Of a stretch of 5,247 nucleotides of DNA, positions 1 through 5,207 are shown piece after piece (within the stretch, counting starts at the first letter, position 1; each line of letters opens with the position of its first letter). The notes below the pieces were generated by a model, which saw only the letters and a program-made list of their open reading frames with translations, did no database searches and was not told where the DNA came from. The position numbers were made by a program, and so were the translations under genes. This DNA comes from Kiritimatiellia bacterium (lineage in GTDB: Bacteria; Verrucomicrobiota; Kiritimatiellia; SLAD01): positions 1 through 5,247 of the forward strand of contig SLCI01000125.1 in the NCBI GenBank assembly GCA_007125875.1. Reading direction: 5' to 3'.

Positions 1-1007
1 AAAAGGTGGCGACGTTTATTGGTGCCCATTCATCGGAATCAATTCTGTTCACGCGCGGTACTACAGAGAGCATTAATCTTGTTGCGTACACCTGGGCGAA
101 AGAACATGTCCAGGCTGGTGATGAAATTATTGTCACCGGTATGGAACATCACAGTAATCTGGTGCCATGGCAGCTTTGTGCGGAGCGGACGGGTGCCAAG
201 CTCAAGTTACTGTCGGTTTTTGCCGATGGCACACTTGATCTCTTTGCGCTGCGCGGGATGCTGAGCGAGCGGACTCGCTTGGTTGCCGTCACGCACATGT
301 CGAATGTGCTGGGTACCGTAAATGATGTGCGGGAAATTGCTCGTCTTGCACACGACGCGGGAGCTGCGGTACTGATCGATGCCGCGCAGAGTGTGCCTCA
401 TATGCCGGTCAACATGCAGGAATTGGGGGCCGACTTTCTGGTCTTTTCTGGTCACAAGTGCTGCGGTCCGACAGGCGTAGGTATTCTCGCCGTGAAGCCG
501 GATCGCTTTGAGGATATGCCGCCATTCATGGGCGGTGGCGAGATGATTAGTCGGGTGGGGGACCTTGAGTCAACTTGGGCTGAGGTACCGTATAAATTTG
601 AGGCAGGGACCCCCAACATCGCCGATGTAATCGGGCTGGGCGTGGCGTTGGATTATCTGACCGAAGTGGGTATGGAGAACATTCAGGCCTACGAGAAGCA
701 ATTGACCGATTATCTGATTCAGGAACTGCGCTCCATCCCTCATTTGCAAATTTTCGGATCTGCGAAAGAGCGGGGAGGGGCTGTCTCGTTTGCCTTGGAA
801 GATGTGCATCCGCATGATCTCTCTCAATACGTGGATCAACAGGGCATCGCGATTCGGGCCGGTCACCTGTGTGCGCAGCCGCTGATGCGGCGACTAGGCG
901 TGCCTGCGGTCAGCCGTGCCAGTGTCTATTTCTACAACACCACCGAGGAAATCGATCGTCTTAAGGAGGCGATCATCAAGGCACAGCAATTCTTCGACCA
1001 TGGATGA
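1..1007 (+). CDS. sufS: Cysteine desulfurase SufS, 5' end missing
   Basis: This PLP enzyme takes sulfur from L-cysteine, giving alanine and an enzyme-bound persulfide for iron-sulfur cluster assembly in the cytoplasm. The frame is open from the window edge (first full codon at 3), so the GTG at 6 is an internal valine and not the start. Compared with a SufS of about 400 residues, roughly 70 N-terminal residues lie outside. Class V aminotransferase motifs appear in order: FTRGTTESINLVA, EHHSNLVPW (His that stacks on PLP), DAAQ (Asp codon 378-380, expected to contact the pyridine nitrogen), SGHK (PLP lysine codon 456-458), and RAGHLCAQPLM (catalytic Cys codon 870-872). The RAGHxCAQP loop marks the SufS/group II type rather than IscS/NifS. 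Residues after the lysine are Cys-Cys, where many relatives have Met/Leu-Tyr. The stop overlaps sufU by 8 nt, so the two are presumably one operon, probably with sufBCD upstream (not seen). Confidence 0.96.
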   Translation, partial: KVATFIGAHSSESILFTRGTTESINLVAYTWAKEHVQAGDEIIVTGMEHHSNLVPWQLCAERTGAKLKLLSVFADGTLDLFALRGMLSERTRLVAVTHMSNVLGTVNDVREIARLAHDAGAAVLIDAAQSVPHMPVNMQELGADFLVFSGHKCCGPTGVGILAVKPDRFEDMPPFMGGGEMISRVGDLESTWAEVPYKFEAGTPNIADVIGLGVALDYLTEVGMENIQAYEKQLTDYLIQELRSIPHLQIFGSAKERGGAVSFALEDVHPHDLSQYVDQQGIAIRAGHLCAQPLMRRLGVPAVSRASVYFYNTTEEIDRLKEAIIKAQQFFDHG

Positions 1008-1425
1008 TATGGAGCAGCTCTACCAGGAAATCATCCTGGATCACTACAAGCATCCGCGCAACAAGTCCGAAATCCCCAAACAGGACATGCAGGCGGATGA
1101 AGAGAATCCTATGTGCGGGGATCGCATCATGCTTGCGGTCGATGTCGAGGGTGATGTCATCCGGCGAATTCGATTTGATGGCAAGGGGTGTGCAATTAGT
1201 CAGGCATCAGCTTCCATCATGACCGAACAATTACAGGGGAAAACCATCGCCGAGGCGAGCGCCTTGATCGAAGAATTCGTGGCAATGATGCGTGGAGAAA
1301 AGTCTGTCACGCAAAGTGAAAACGAGGAGTGGTTATCACTGAGTGGTGTGCGCAAATTTCCCTTACGCGTCAAATGCGCGACCTTGAGCTGGCGCGGTAT
1401 GCAAAAGGTGCTCGCCGCTCAGTAG
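1000..1425 (+). CDS. sufU: SufU-type Fe-S assembly protein (sulfur acceptor for SufS)
   Basis: The 141-residue product belongs to the IscU/NifU-N fold in its SufU branch, close to the usual length of about 147. In this family a zinc ion is bound by three Cys and one Asp, and the protein accepts persulfide sulfur from SufS by zinc-ligand swapping. The expected ligands are all visible: Cys39 and Asp41 in NPMCGDRI, Cys64 in GKGCAIS, and Cys126 in VKCATLSW. The spacing of 62 residues between the last two cysteines includes the insert that separates SufU from IscU, and the N-terminal LYQEIILDHYKHPRN is also typical. The ATG at 1000 was chosen because it lies in the 8-nt overlap with the sufS stop; ATG 1009 (MEQLYQ) is a possible alternative. 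No Shine-Dalgarno sequence sits at proper distance, so translation is probably coupled to sufS. A longer in-frame reading back to 916 only shadows sufS. Confidence 0.94.
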   Translation: MDDMEQLYQEIILDHYKHPRNKSEIPKQDMQADEENPMCGDRIMLAVDVEGDVIRRIRFDGKGCAISQASASIMTEQLQGKTIAEASALIEEFVAMMRGEKSVTQSENEEWLSLSGVRKFPLRVKCATLSWRGMQKVLAAQ

Positions 1426-1445
1426 AATCAGCGTGCTTTGAGCAG

Positions 1446-1467
1446 CAGCCTGTGCAGATTCAGGCTG
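1446..1467 (+). terminator. Hairpin between sufU and mogA; weak or atypical terminator
   Basis: A perfect 7-bp stem (CAGCCTG at 1446-1452, CAGGCTG at 1461-1467) closes an 8-nt loop, 20 nt after the sufU stop. The bases that follow (TCAATTTCACCC) contain no real T-run, so it does not meet the usual rules for an intrinsic terminator. It could mark a processing point or a partial terminator at the end of the suf operon. Its position between genes of unrelated pathways is the main reason to list it. Function is inferred only. Confidence 0.3.
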
Positions 1468-1504
1468 TCAATTTCACCCAATTCTATAGCAGCGGAGTCA
1501 TGTG

Positions 1505-2041
1505 ATGAAAGAATCGTCAGCGAAGATTGGAATTATAACCATATCAGATCGAGCCAGTCAGGGCGTCTATGAGGATCTATCCGGGCCCGCTGTCAAAGAG
1601 GCTCTCAATGCCTATTTGACGTCAGAGTGGTCGGTCGTAGAGCGTTTGGTTCCGGACGAGCAAGACGAGATTGAGCGCGCGTTGGTCGAGTTGGCCGATA
1701 AAGAGGGGTGTTGCCTGATCGTCACAACCGGCGGCACAGGACCGGCTGTACGCGATATCACGCCCGAAGCAACACGGGCCGTTTGTGAAAAAGAGTTACC
1801 TGGGTTCGGTGAACTCATGCGGAGCGTATCCTTGCGCTATGTCCCTACAGCTATTCTTTCTCGCCAAACGGCAGGGATTCGGGGACATAGCTTGATTGTT
1901 AACTTGCCAGGTAAGCCTAAATCGATCCGCGAATGCCTGGATGCCGTCTTTCCCGCCATACCGTATTGTATTGACCTGATCGAAGGACCATGCCTGGAAT
2001 GTGACCCTAAAATCATGCCGACATTTAGACCAAAGCCATGA
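1505..2041 (+). CDS. mogA: Molybdopterin adenylyltransferase MogA
   Basis: MogA activates molybdopterin by adenylation with ATP before molybdate insertion, a late step of molybdenum cofactor synthesis in the cytoplasm. The 178-residue product matches the family along its whole length: ISDRASQGVYED (13-24), VPDEQ (49-53), TTGGTGPAVRDITPEAT (74-90), PGFGELMR (99-106), VPTAILSRQ (113-121), NLPGKPKSIREC (133-144) and IPYCIDLIEGP (152-162). Asp51 and Asp84 align with the catalytic aspartates 49 and 82 of E. coli MogA. It is somewhat shorter than the E. coli protein (195 residues): the stretch between KSIRECLDAVF and IPYC lacks about 15 residues of that protein. ATG 1505 was chosen because GGAG at 1494-1497 lies 7 nt upstream; GTG 1502 directly before it is too close. 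MoaB is the closest alternative, but the GVYxD and LPGFGE-MR motifs favour MogA. No other cofactor gene is in view. Confidence 0.93.
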   Translation: MKESSAKIGIITISDRASQGVYEDLSGPAVKEALNAYLTSEWSVVERLVPDEQDEIERALVELADKEGCCLIVTTGGTGPAVRDITPEATRAVCEKELPGFGELMRSVSLRYVPTAILSRQTAGIRGHSLIVNLPGKPKSIRECLDAVFPAIPYCIDLIEGPCLECDPKIMPTFRPKP

Positions 2042-2216
2042 ATTCTTTTAATATTTGTCAATAAAAATAATAAAATGCGGTTTGTTGCTGGTTTTCGATC
2101 GCGTTATTTTGAGTTTAATTCGTAAACTTATTATATTTGTCGATTTATTTTGACTTTTTTGTTGCCACTTTCCTTTGAGCGTGTACATTTGCTGAGAATT
2201 CTTACGGGAGATTGTT
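2042..2216 (+). promoter_or_regulatory. AT-rich upstream region of ilvBN with candidate promoters
   Basis: This 175-nt spacer is sharply AT-rich at its 5' side (28 G/C in 120 bases at 2041-2160). Two sigma70-like candidates are visible. The first is TTGAGT (2109-2114), a 17-nt spacer, then TATATT (2132-2137), predicting a start near 2144 and a leader of about 73 nt. The second is TTGCCA (2162-2167), a 16-nt spacer, then TACATT (2184-2189), predicting a start near 2196 and a leader of about 20 nt. GGGAG at 2206-2210 is the ilvB ribosome-binding site, 6 nt before the ATG. The nonamer ATATTTGTC occurs twice (2051-2059 and 2133-2141), the second copy overlapping the first -10 box, so it could be an operator half. 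No terminator for mogA is evident. The promoter calls are consensus matches by eye. Confidence 0.5.
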
Positions 2217-4019
2217 ATGAGTGCAAGTGACACAGCGATATTAGAGCCAGAAACCATCACAAAGCCGACCCCTAATTTTTCGGTGAAGCCCAATGTTAGC
2301 CCAGAGGCGATGGAAGGTGCCCAGGCATTGGTGCGTCGTCTCGAGATGGAAGGTGTGGAGTACATCTGGGGCTTGTCTGGTGGCGCTGCCATTCCAATCT
2401 TTGACGCGTTGGTGACCACAAATACCAAAATAAAGCTGGTGTTGGTGCGTCATGAGCAGGGCGCCACGCACATGGCCGATGGCTATGCACGTGTGACCGG
2501 CAAACCGGGTGTGGTGTTAGTGACGAGTGGCCCAGGAGCAACCAACACCATCACAGGTATCATGACTGCACATATGGACTCTGTGCCGATGGTGGTCATT
2601 ACTGGACAGACGATCTCTTCCATGTTGGGCAAAGACGCTTTTCAAGAGGCAGACGTGTTTGGGTTGACGATGCCGGTGGTCAAGCACAGTTACATGATTA
2701 AGAACTCGAATGACATTCCGCGCGTGGTCAAAGAGGCCTTTCACATCGCGCGTACAGGTCGTCCGGGACCCGTGCTGATTGATATCCCGAAGGACATGAG
2801 TTCCGGTATTTGTACTGCCGAACTCGATCCGCCAATGGATTTGCCAGGCTATAATCCCGAGATCAAAACGGACCTCTCTTCAGTGATGGATATTGCAGAG
2901 GCACTCAGCCGCTCGCGCAAGCCTGTGTTGTTGGCGGGGCATGGGGCGTTGATTGCGAATGCGCAACAGGAGCTCCTTAAACTAGCTGAAACTCTGAATG
3001 CGCCGGTGACCACTACATTGTTGGGCAAAGGCGCTTTTCCTGAAACGCATCCTTTGAGTTTGGGGATGTTGGGCATGCACGGCACGGCGTACGCGAATAA
3101 AGCCATGGTTGAGTGTGATTTGGTGATGTCGATTGGCTCGCGTTACGATGATCGAATCGTGGGGCAGCCTCAGCGGTTCTGCCAGAACGCCACCCGTATT
3201 CACATCGATATTGATGTGGCCGAGATCCACAAAATGATTAGTGTGCATCATCATGCAGTTGGTGACGCGCGTGCCATTTTGGCCGAGCTGAATAAACATG
3301 TCAGTCGCTTGGATACAGCGGATTGGCAAAAGCACTTAGACGGCTACAAGAAACGTTTCCCGCTCAAGTACAAAAAGCAGGGCGGCCTAAAGATGCAGCA
3401 TGTCTTGGATGAGCTGGATGATTTGACCAATCATCGCGCCATTATTTCCACTGACGTGGGGCAACATCAGATGTGGGCAGCCCAGTTCTGCTTGTCCGTA
3501 GATCCGCATACCTGGCTGAGTTCAGGTGGCGCGGGCACAATGGGATATGGTTTCCCTGCCGCGATGGGGGCGCAATTCGGACGTCCGGATGCGGCGGTTT
3601 GGGCGATTGTGGGCGATGGCGGCTTCCAAATGACGATGTGTGAACTAGCCACGGCGTGTGTGCACAAATTGCCGGTCAAGATTCTCGTCTTGAACAATCA
3701 TTATCTTGGTATGGTGCGCCAGTGGCAGGAGCTCTTCTTTGATGACCGTCAGAGTGGTGTGGATCTGGAAGGTAATCCAGACTTTGCCAAGCTCGCGGAT
3801 ACGTTCCCAGGTGCCAAGGGCTTCAACATCAAGCGGCCCGCAGATGTGCGCAAAGTGTTGAAGAAGGCGATGGAATATAACGATGGGCCTTGCGTGGTGA
3901 ATGCCGAGTGCGTGAAAGAAGATAATGTGTATCCGATGATTCCTGCAGGCAAAGCCTTGGAGGATATGCTGGTGGACGCGCCGAAGTACAAGCTGGAGAA
4001 GCCCACTGGCTCGACGTGA
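2217..4019 (+). CDS. ilvB: Acetolactate synthase, large catalytic subunit
   Basis: This ThDP-dependent enzyme decarboxylates pyruvate and joins the hydroxyethyl unit to pyruvate or 2-oxobutyrate, the first common step to valine, leucine and isoleucine. The 600 residues show the three expected domains. The N-terminal pyrimidine-binding domain (about 32-200) has catalytic Glu80 in VRHEQGATHMADGYAR and SGPGATNTITG (104-114). The central FAD-type domain (about 215-360) has HPLSLGMLGMHGTAYAN and SRYDDR (308-313). The C-terminal domain has GGAGTMGYGFPAA (437-449) and the ThDP/magnesium motif from GDGG (466-469) to NN (493-494), then MVRQWQELFF with Trp503. A low-complexity extension of about 30 residues precedes the usual start; ATG 2217 is still preferred because GGGAG lies 6 nt upstream and ATG 2310 (Met32) has none. 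Oddities are GLSGG where GYPGG is common and GGAGTMG where GGLGTMG is common. The regulatory subunit follows after 39 nt. Confidence 0.97.
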   Translation: MSASDTAILEPETITKPTPNFSVKPNVSPEAMEGAQALVRRLEMEGVEYIWGLSGGAAIPIFDALVTTNTKIKLVLVRHEQGATHMADGYARVTGKPGVVLVTSGPGATNTITGIMTAHMDSVPMVVITGQTISSMLGKDAFQEADVFGLTMPVVKHSYMIKNSNDIPRVVKEAFHIARTGRPGPVLIDIPKDMSSGICTAELDPPMDLPGYNPEIKTDLSSVMDIAEALSRSRKPVLLAGHGALIANAQQELLKLAETLNAPVTTTLLGKGAFPETHPLSLGMLGMHGTAYANKAMVECDLVMSIGSRYDDRIVGQPQRFCQNATRIHIDIDVAEIHKMISVHHHAVGDARAILAELNKHVSRLDTADWQKHLDGYKKRFPLKYKKQGGLKMQHVLDELDDLTNHRAIISTDVGQHQMWAAQFCLSVDPHTWLSSGGAGTMGYGFPAAMGAQFGRPDAAVWAIVGDGGFQMTMCELATACVHKLPVKILVLNNHYLGMVRQWQELFFDDRQSGVDLEGNPDFAKLADTFPGAKGFNIKRPADVRKVLKKAMEYNDGPCVVNAECVKEDNVYPMIPAGKALEDMLVDAPKYKLEKPTGST

Positions 4020-4058
4020 TCGTTGCCGCCACACGGACCTGTTTTAAAAGGAAGTTTC

Positions 4059-4556
4059 ATGAACTCGAACGATCTACATACCATTAGTCTTTATGTCTCT
4101 AATAAACCGGGCGTGTTGGCCCGCATCGCGCAGGTCTTTGCGCGTCGCGGATTCAACATCGATTCGCTCGTCGTTTCATCCGCGATAGATGGCAATTATT
4201 CGCGCATGACGATTTCAGCGAAGGGCAATCCCGAGGGATTGGATCAGATCATTAAGCAAGCAAGCAAGCTGATCGATGTGTTGCATTGTATCGATCACTC
4301 GCAAGAGAGTGTGGTCTCCAAAGAAATGGCGCTGATCAAGATTGGTGTGGACTCTGAAGGTCGTCCCGAAGTGCTGCAGCTCGTCGAACATTTTGGCTGT
4401 AAAGTCGTCGACTTCACGGAGTCCTCGCTCATTTTGATGGTGACCGGCGATTCAGGAAAATTGGATGCCTTAATCAAAATGCTTGGCCGTTTCCGGGTCA
4501 TCGAACTCGTGCGTACGGGCAAAGTGATCATGGCGCGTGGCGATGAAGTAACCTGA
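4059..4556 (+). CDS. ilvN: Acetolactate synthase, small regulatory subunit
   Basis: The 165-residue product is the ACT-domain subunit that binds the IlvB catalytic subunit, raises its activity and normally confers valine feedback inhibition. The N-terminal ACT domain (about 6-82) carries ISLYVSNKPGVLARIAQVFARRGFNIDSLVV, with Asn15-Gly18 in the effector-binding turn and Asn33 matching the RGYNIESL region that affects valine sensitivity in E. coli IlvH. The C-terminal domain (about 88-160) ends in the typical LIKMLGRFRVIELVRTGKVIMARG. Length is normal for the short IlvN/IlvH form. ATG 4059 has AAGGAAG at 4048-4054 just upstream; an in-frame TTG at 4023 would add 12 residues unlike the family and lacks such a site. 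The gene lies 39 nt after ilvB and is surely co-transcribed with it. Instead of ilvC, the inverted-repeat element follows 48 nt after the stop. Confidence 0.96.
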   Translation: MNSNDLHTISLYVSNKPGVLARIAQVFARRGFNIDSLVVSSAIDGNYSRMTISAKGNPEGLDQIIKQASKLIDVLHCIDHSQESVVSKEMALIKIGVDSEGRPEVLQLVEHFGCKVVDFTESSLILMVTGDSGKLDALIKMLGRFRVIELVRTGKVIMARGDEVT

Positions 4557-4604
4557 TGCCATTCTCTTGCCTAATTCAGGCCCGGGCTTCGATTTGATCA
4601 ATGA

Positions 4605-4636
4605 CGAATGACGAAATACCCAAGTCCGAAAGAAGC
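4605..4636 (+). repeat. Left arm of a perfect 32-bp inverted repeat
   Basis: The arm starts CGAATGACGAAATACC and ends CCGAAAGAAGC. Every base is complementary to the right arm at 5044-5075. It begins 48 nt after the ilvN stop and is preceded by a partial tandem copy of its own beginning (ATGACGA twice, 4601-4607 and 4608-4614). Beyond 4636 the complementarity continues imperfectly up to the first base of the start codon at 4648. A second TCCGAA (4643-4648) echoes the one inside the arm (4625-4630). Confidence 0.95.
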
Positions 4637-4648
4637 TCGAGGTCCGAA
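4637..4648 (+). promoter_or_regulatory. Ribosome-binding site inside the imperfect inner stem
   Basis: This segment holds the GAGG (4639-4642) that serves the four-helix-bundle gene and the first base of its start codon. Against 5032-5043 it is complementary at 8 of 12 positions, and two of the four others (4641 with 5039, 4643 with 5037) would form G·U pairs in RNA. Long-range folding could therefore hide the translation start. Whether the transcript folds this way is inferred. Confidence 0.45.
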
Positions 4649-5013
4649 TGATCGAAGGCCGTGATGATGCGCCCACGCGGGCCTACGATTTGGAAGAACG
4701 GTCCGCATTGTTCGGGGAGGCGGTCATAGACTTTGCGAAGAAGATGCCCGTTACCCCAGTGACGCGTCGTCTGATTGATCAGTTGGTAGGGGCAGGTACC
4801 AGCATCGGGGCCAATTACGGGGAGGCGGATGATGCCGTGTCCAAAAAGGACTTTCGGCACAAAATTTCCATTTGCAAGCGCGAAGCGCGTGAGGCCAAAT
4901 TCTTTCTAAGGATGCTGGCCCGGGCTGTGCCGGAATTTCAGGATGAAGCGCGGCCCCTTTGGCAAGAGGCGAAAGAACTACATTTGATCTTTGCAAAGAT
5001 TTATCGGGGGTAA
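4648..5013 (+). CDS. Four-helix-bundle protein of the S23/IVP (Avd-like) family
   Basis: The 121-residue product has the family signature: YDLEERSALFGEAVIDFAKK (13-32), TRRLIDQLVGAGTSIGANYGEA (39-60), SKKDFRHKISICKREAREAKFFLRML (65-90), and a final helix near 99-119. The four amphipathic helices would form an antiparallel bundle that assembles as a pentamer in characterised relatives. Family members are known from 23S rRNA intervening sequences and, as Avd, from diversity-generating retroelements where they assist the reverse transcriptase. The role of free-standing members is unknown, and no biochemical function is claimed here. ATG 4648 is the only start available before the upstream in-frame stop at 4609 and has GAGG at 4639-4642, 5 nt away. 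There is no signal peptide or membrane segment. The gene is enclosed by long inverted repeats whose inner extension covers its ribosome-binding site. No reverse transcriptase or variable repeat accompanies it in the window. Confidence 0.9.
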   Translation: MIEGRDDAPTRAYDLEERSALFGEAVIDFAKKMPVTPVTRRLIDQLVGAGTSIGANYGEADDAVSKKDFRHKISICKREAREAKFFLRMLARAVPEFQDEARPLWQEAKELHLIFAKIYRG

Positions 5014-5043
5014 CCCGCATGAATTTCGGGCTTCCGGCTTCGT

Positions 5044-5075
5044 GCTTCTTTCGGACTTGGGTATTTCGTCATTCG
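5044..5075 (-). repeat. Right arm of the perfect 32-bp inverted repeat
   Basis: The arm begins GCTTCTTTCGG and ends TTTCGTCATTCG, the exact reverse complement of 4605-4636. It lies 30 nt after the stop of the four-helix-bundle gene. The 12 bases before it (5032-5043) extend the complementarity imperfectly. The arm is followed directly by unique-looking sequence and then by the hairpin at 5085-5109. Confidence 0.95.
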
Positions 5076-5084
5076 AGCTTTAGG

Positions 5085-5109
5085 CCGTGTCGGCAAAATG
5101 CCGACGCGG
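5085..5109 (+). terminator. Strong hairpin without a T-tract downstream of the element
   Basis: An 11-bp stem with one internal G·T pair (5085-5095 with 5099-5109) closes an AAA loop; its core is GTCGGCA against TGCCGAC. The stem is GC-rich and would be stable in RNA. No T-run follows on the + strand (TCCTCCCGCG) or, read from the other side, on the - strand, so it is not a canonical intrinsic terminator. It may end the ilvBN/element transcript by another route, or act as a 3' stabiliser or protein site. It could also be an operator in the mreB upstream region. Confidence 0.4.
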
Positions 5110-5207
5110 TCCTCCCGCGCATTAAAGCCATTTCGCGCTTGACCAGATCACCGCATTTGACCACCATGTGCCGGATTTACTAAGACCCTCGTTGCGAAGG
5201 ATTTTCT
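5110..5207 (+). promoter_or_regulatory. Probable upstream region of mreB
   Basis: This spacer should hold the mreB promoter. TTGACC occurs twice (5139-5144 and 5157-5162, 18 nt apart), each a fair -35 match, but no good -10 box follows at 16-18 nt; TACTAA at 5178-5183 is weak and too close to the second copy. GAAGG at 5196-5200 lies 7 nt before the ATG at 5208 and is a good ribosome-binding site. A frame open across this stretch (4959-5183) crosses the end of the four-helix-bundle gene and the right repeat arm and is not a gene. Confidence 0.3.

Larger units (their letters stand above)
4605..5075 (+). mobile_element. Putative IVS-like element: S23-type gene between inverted repeats
   Basis: The 471-bp unit is defined by two perfectly matching 32-bp inverted arms, with one four-helix-bundle gene filling most of the space between them. 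Intervening sequences in bacterial 23S rRNA are known to have this build: complementary ends forming a stem, with an S23 protein gene in the loop. Here no rRNA sequence is present and the unit lies between ilvN and mreB. I see no flanking target-site duplication, no transposase and no reverse transcriptase, so mobility is inferred from architecture alone. A domesticated RNA hairpin gene is the main alternative. The boundaries given are those of the perfect arms; true ends may differ. Confidence 0.45.

Noticed and set aside
963..969. AAGGAGG as a ribosome-binding site for a further small gene or for sufU.
   Set aside because: No ATG, GTG or TTG lies at proper distance, and it is about 30 nt from the sufU start; it is part of the sufS coding sequence.
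2075..2125. ATG-started 16-codon frame in the ilvB upstream region.
   Set aside because: It has no Shine-Dalgarno sequence and no notable composition, and it conflicts with the better promoter candidate; there is nothing to support a peptide.
4042..4049. TTTTAAAA palindrome before ilvN as an operator or hairpin.
   Set aside because: It is short, AT-only and too small to fold; it is most simply the edge of the ribosome-binding site.
4023..4058. TTG at 4023 as an upstream start for ilvN.
   Set aside because: It adds 12 residues unlike IlvN proteins and has no ribosome-binding site, whereas ATG 4059 has AAGGAAG just upstream.
4470..4676. Reverse-strand frame containing FFRTWVFRHSS, matching a frame at 4959-5183 on the + strand.
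   Set aside because: The shared peptide is only the translation of the two inverted-repeat arms; both frames also run across real genes and show no family resemblance.
4648..5013. Diversity-generating retroelement, because the four-helix-bundle protein resembles Avd.
   Set aside because: There is no reverse transcriptase, template repeat or variable repeat in the window, so only the protein fold is shared.
4595..5085. Target-site duplication flanking the inverted repeats.
   Set aside because: Bases just outside the arms (ATGA on the left, AGCT on the right) do not match, and no convincing direct repeat was found a few bases further out.
4557..5207. A hidden 23S rRNA fragment around the S23-type gene, making it a true rRNA intervening sequence.
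   Set aside because: The flanks run directly into ilvN and the mreB upstream region, and I recognise no rRNA helix sequence on either side.
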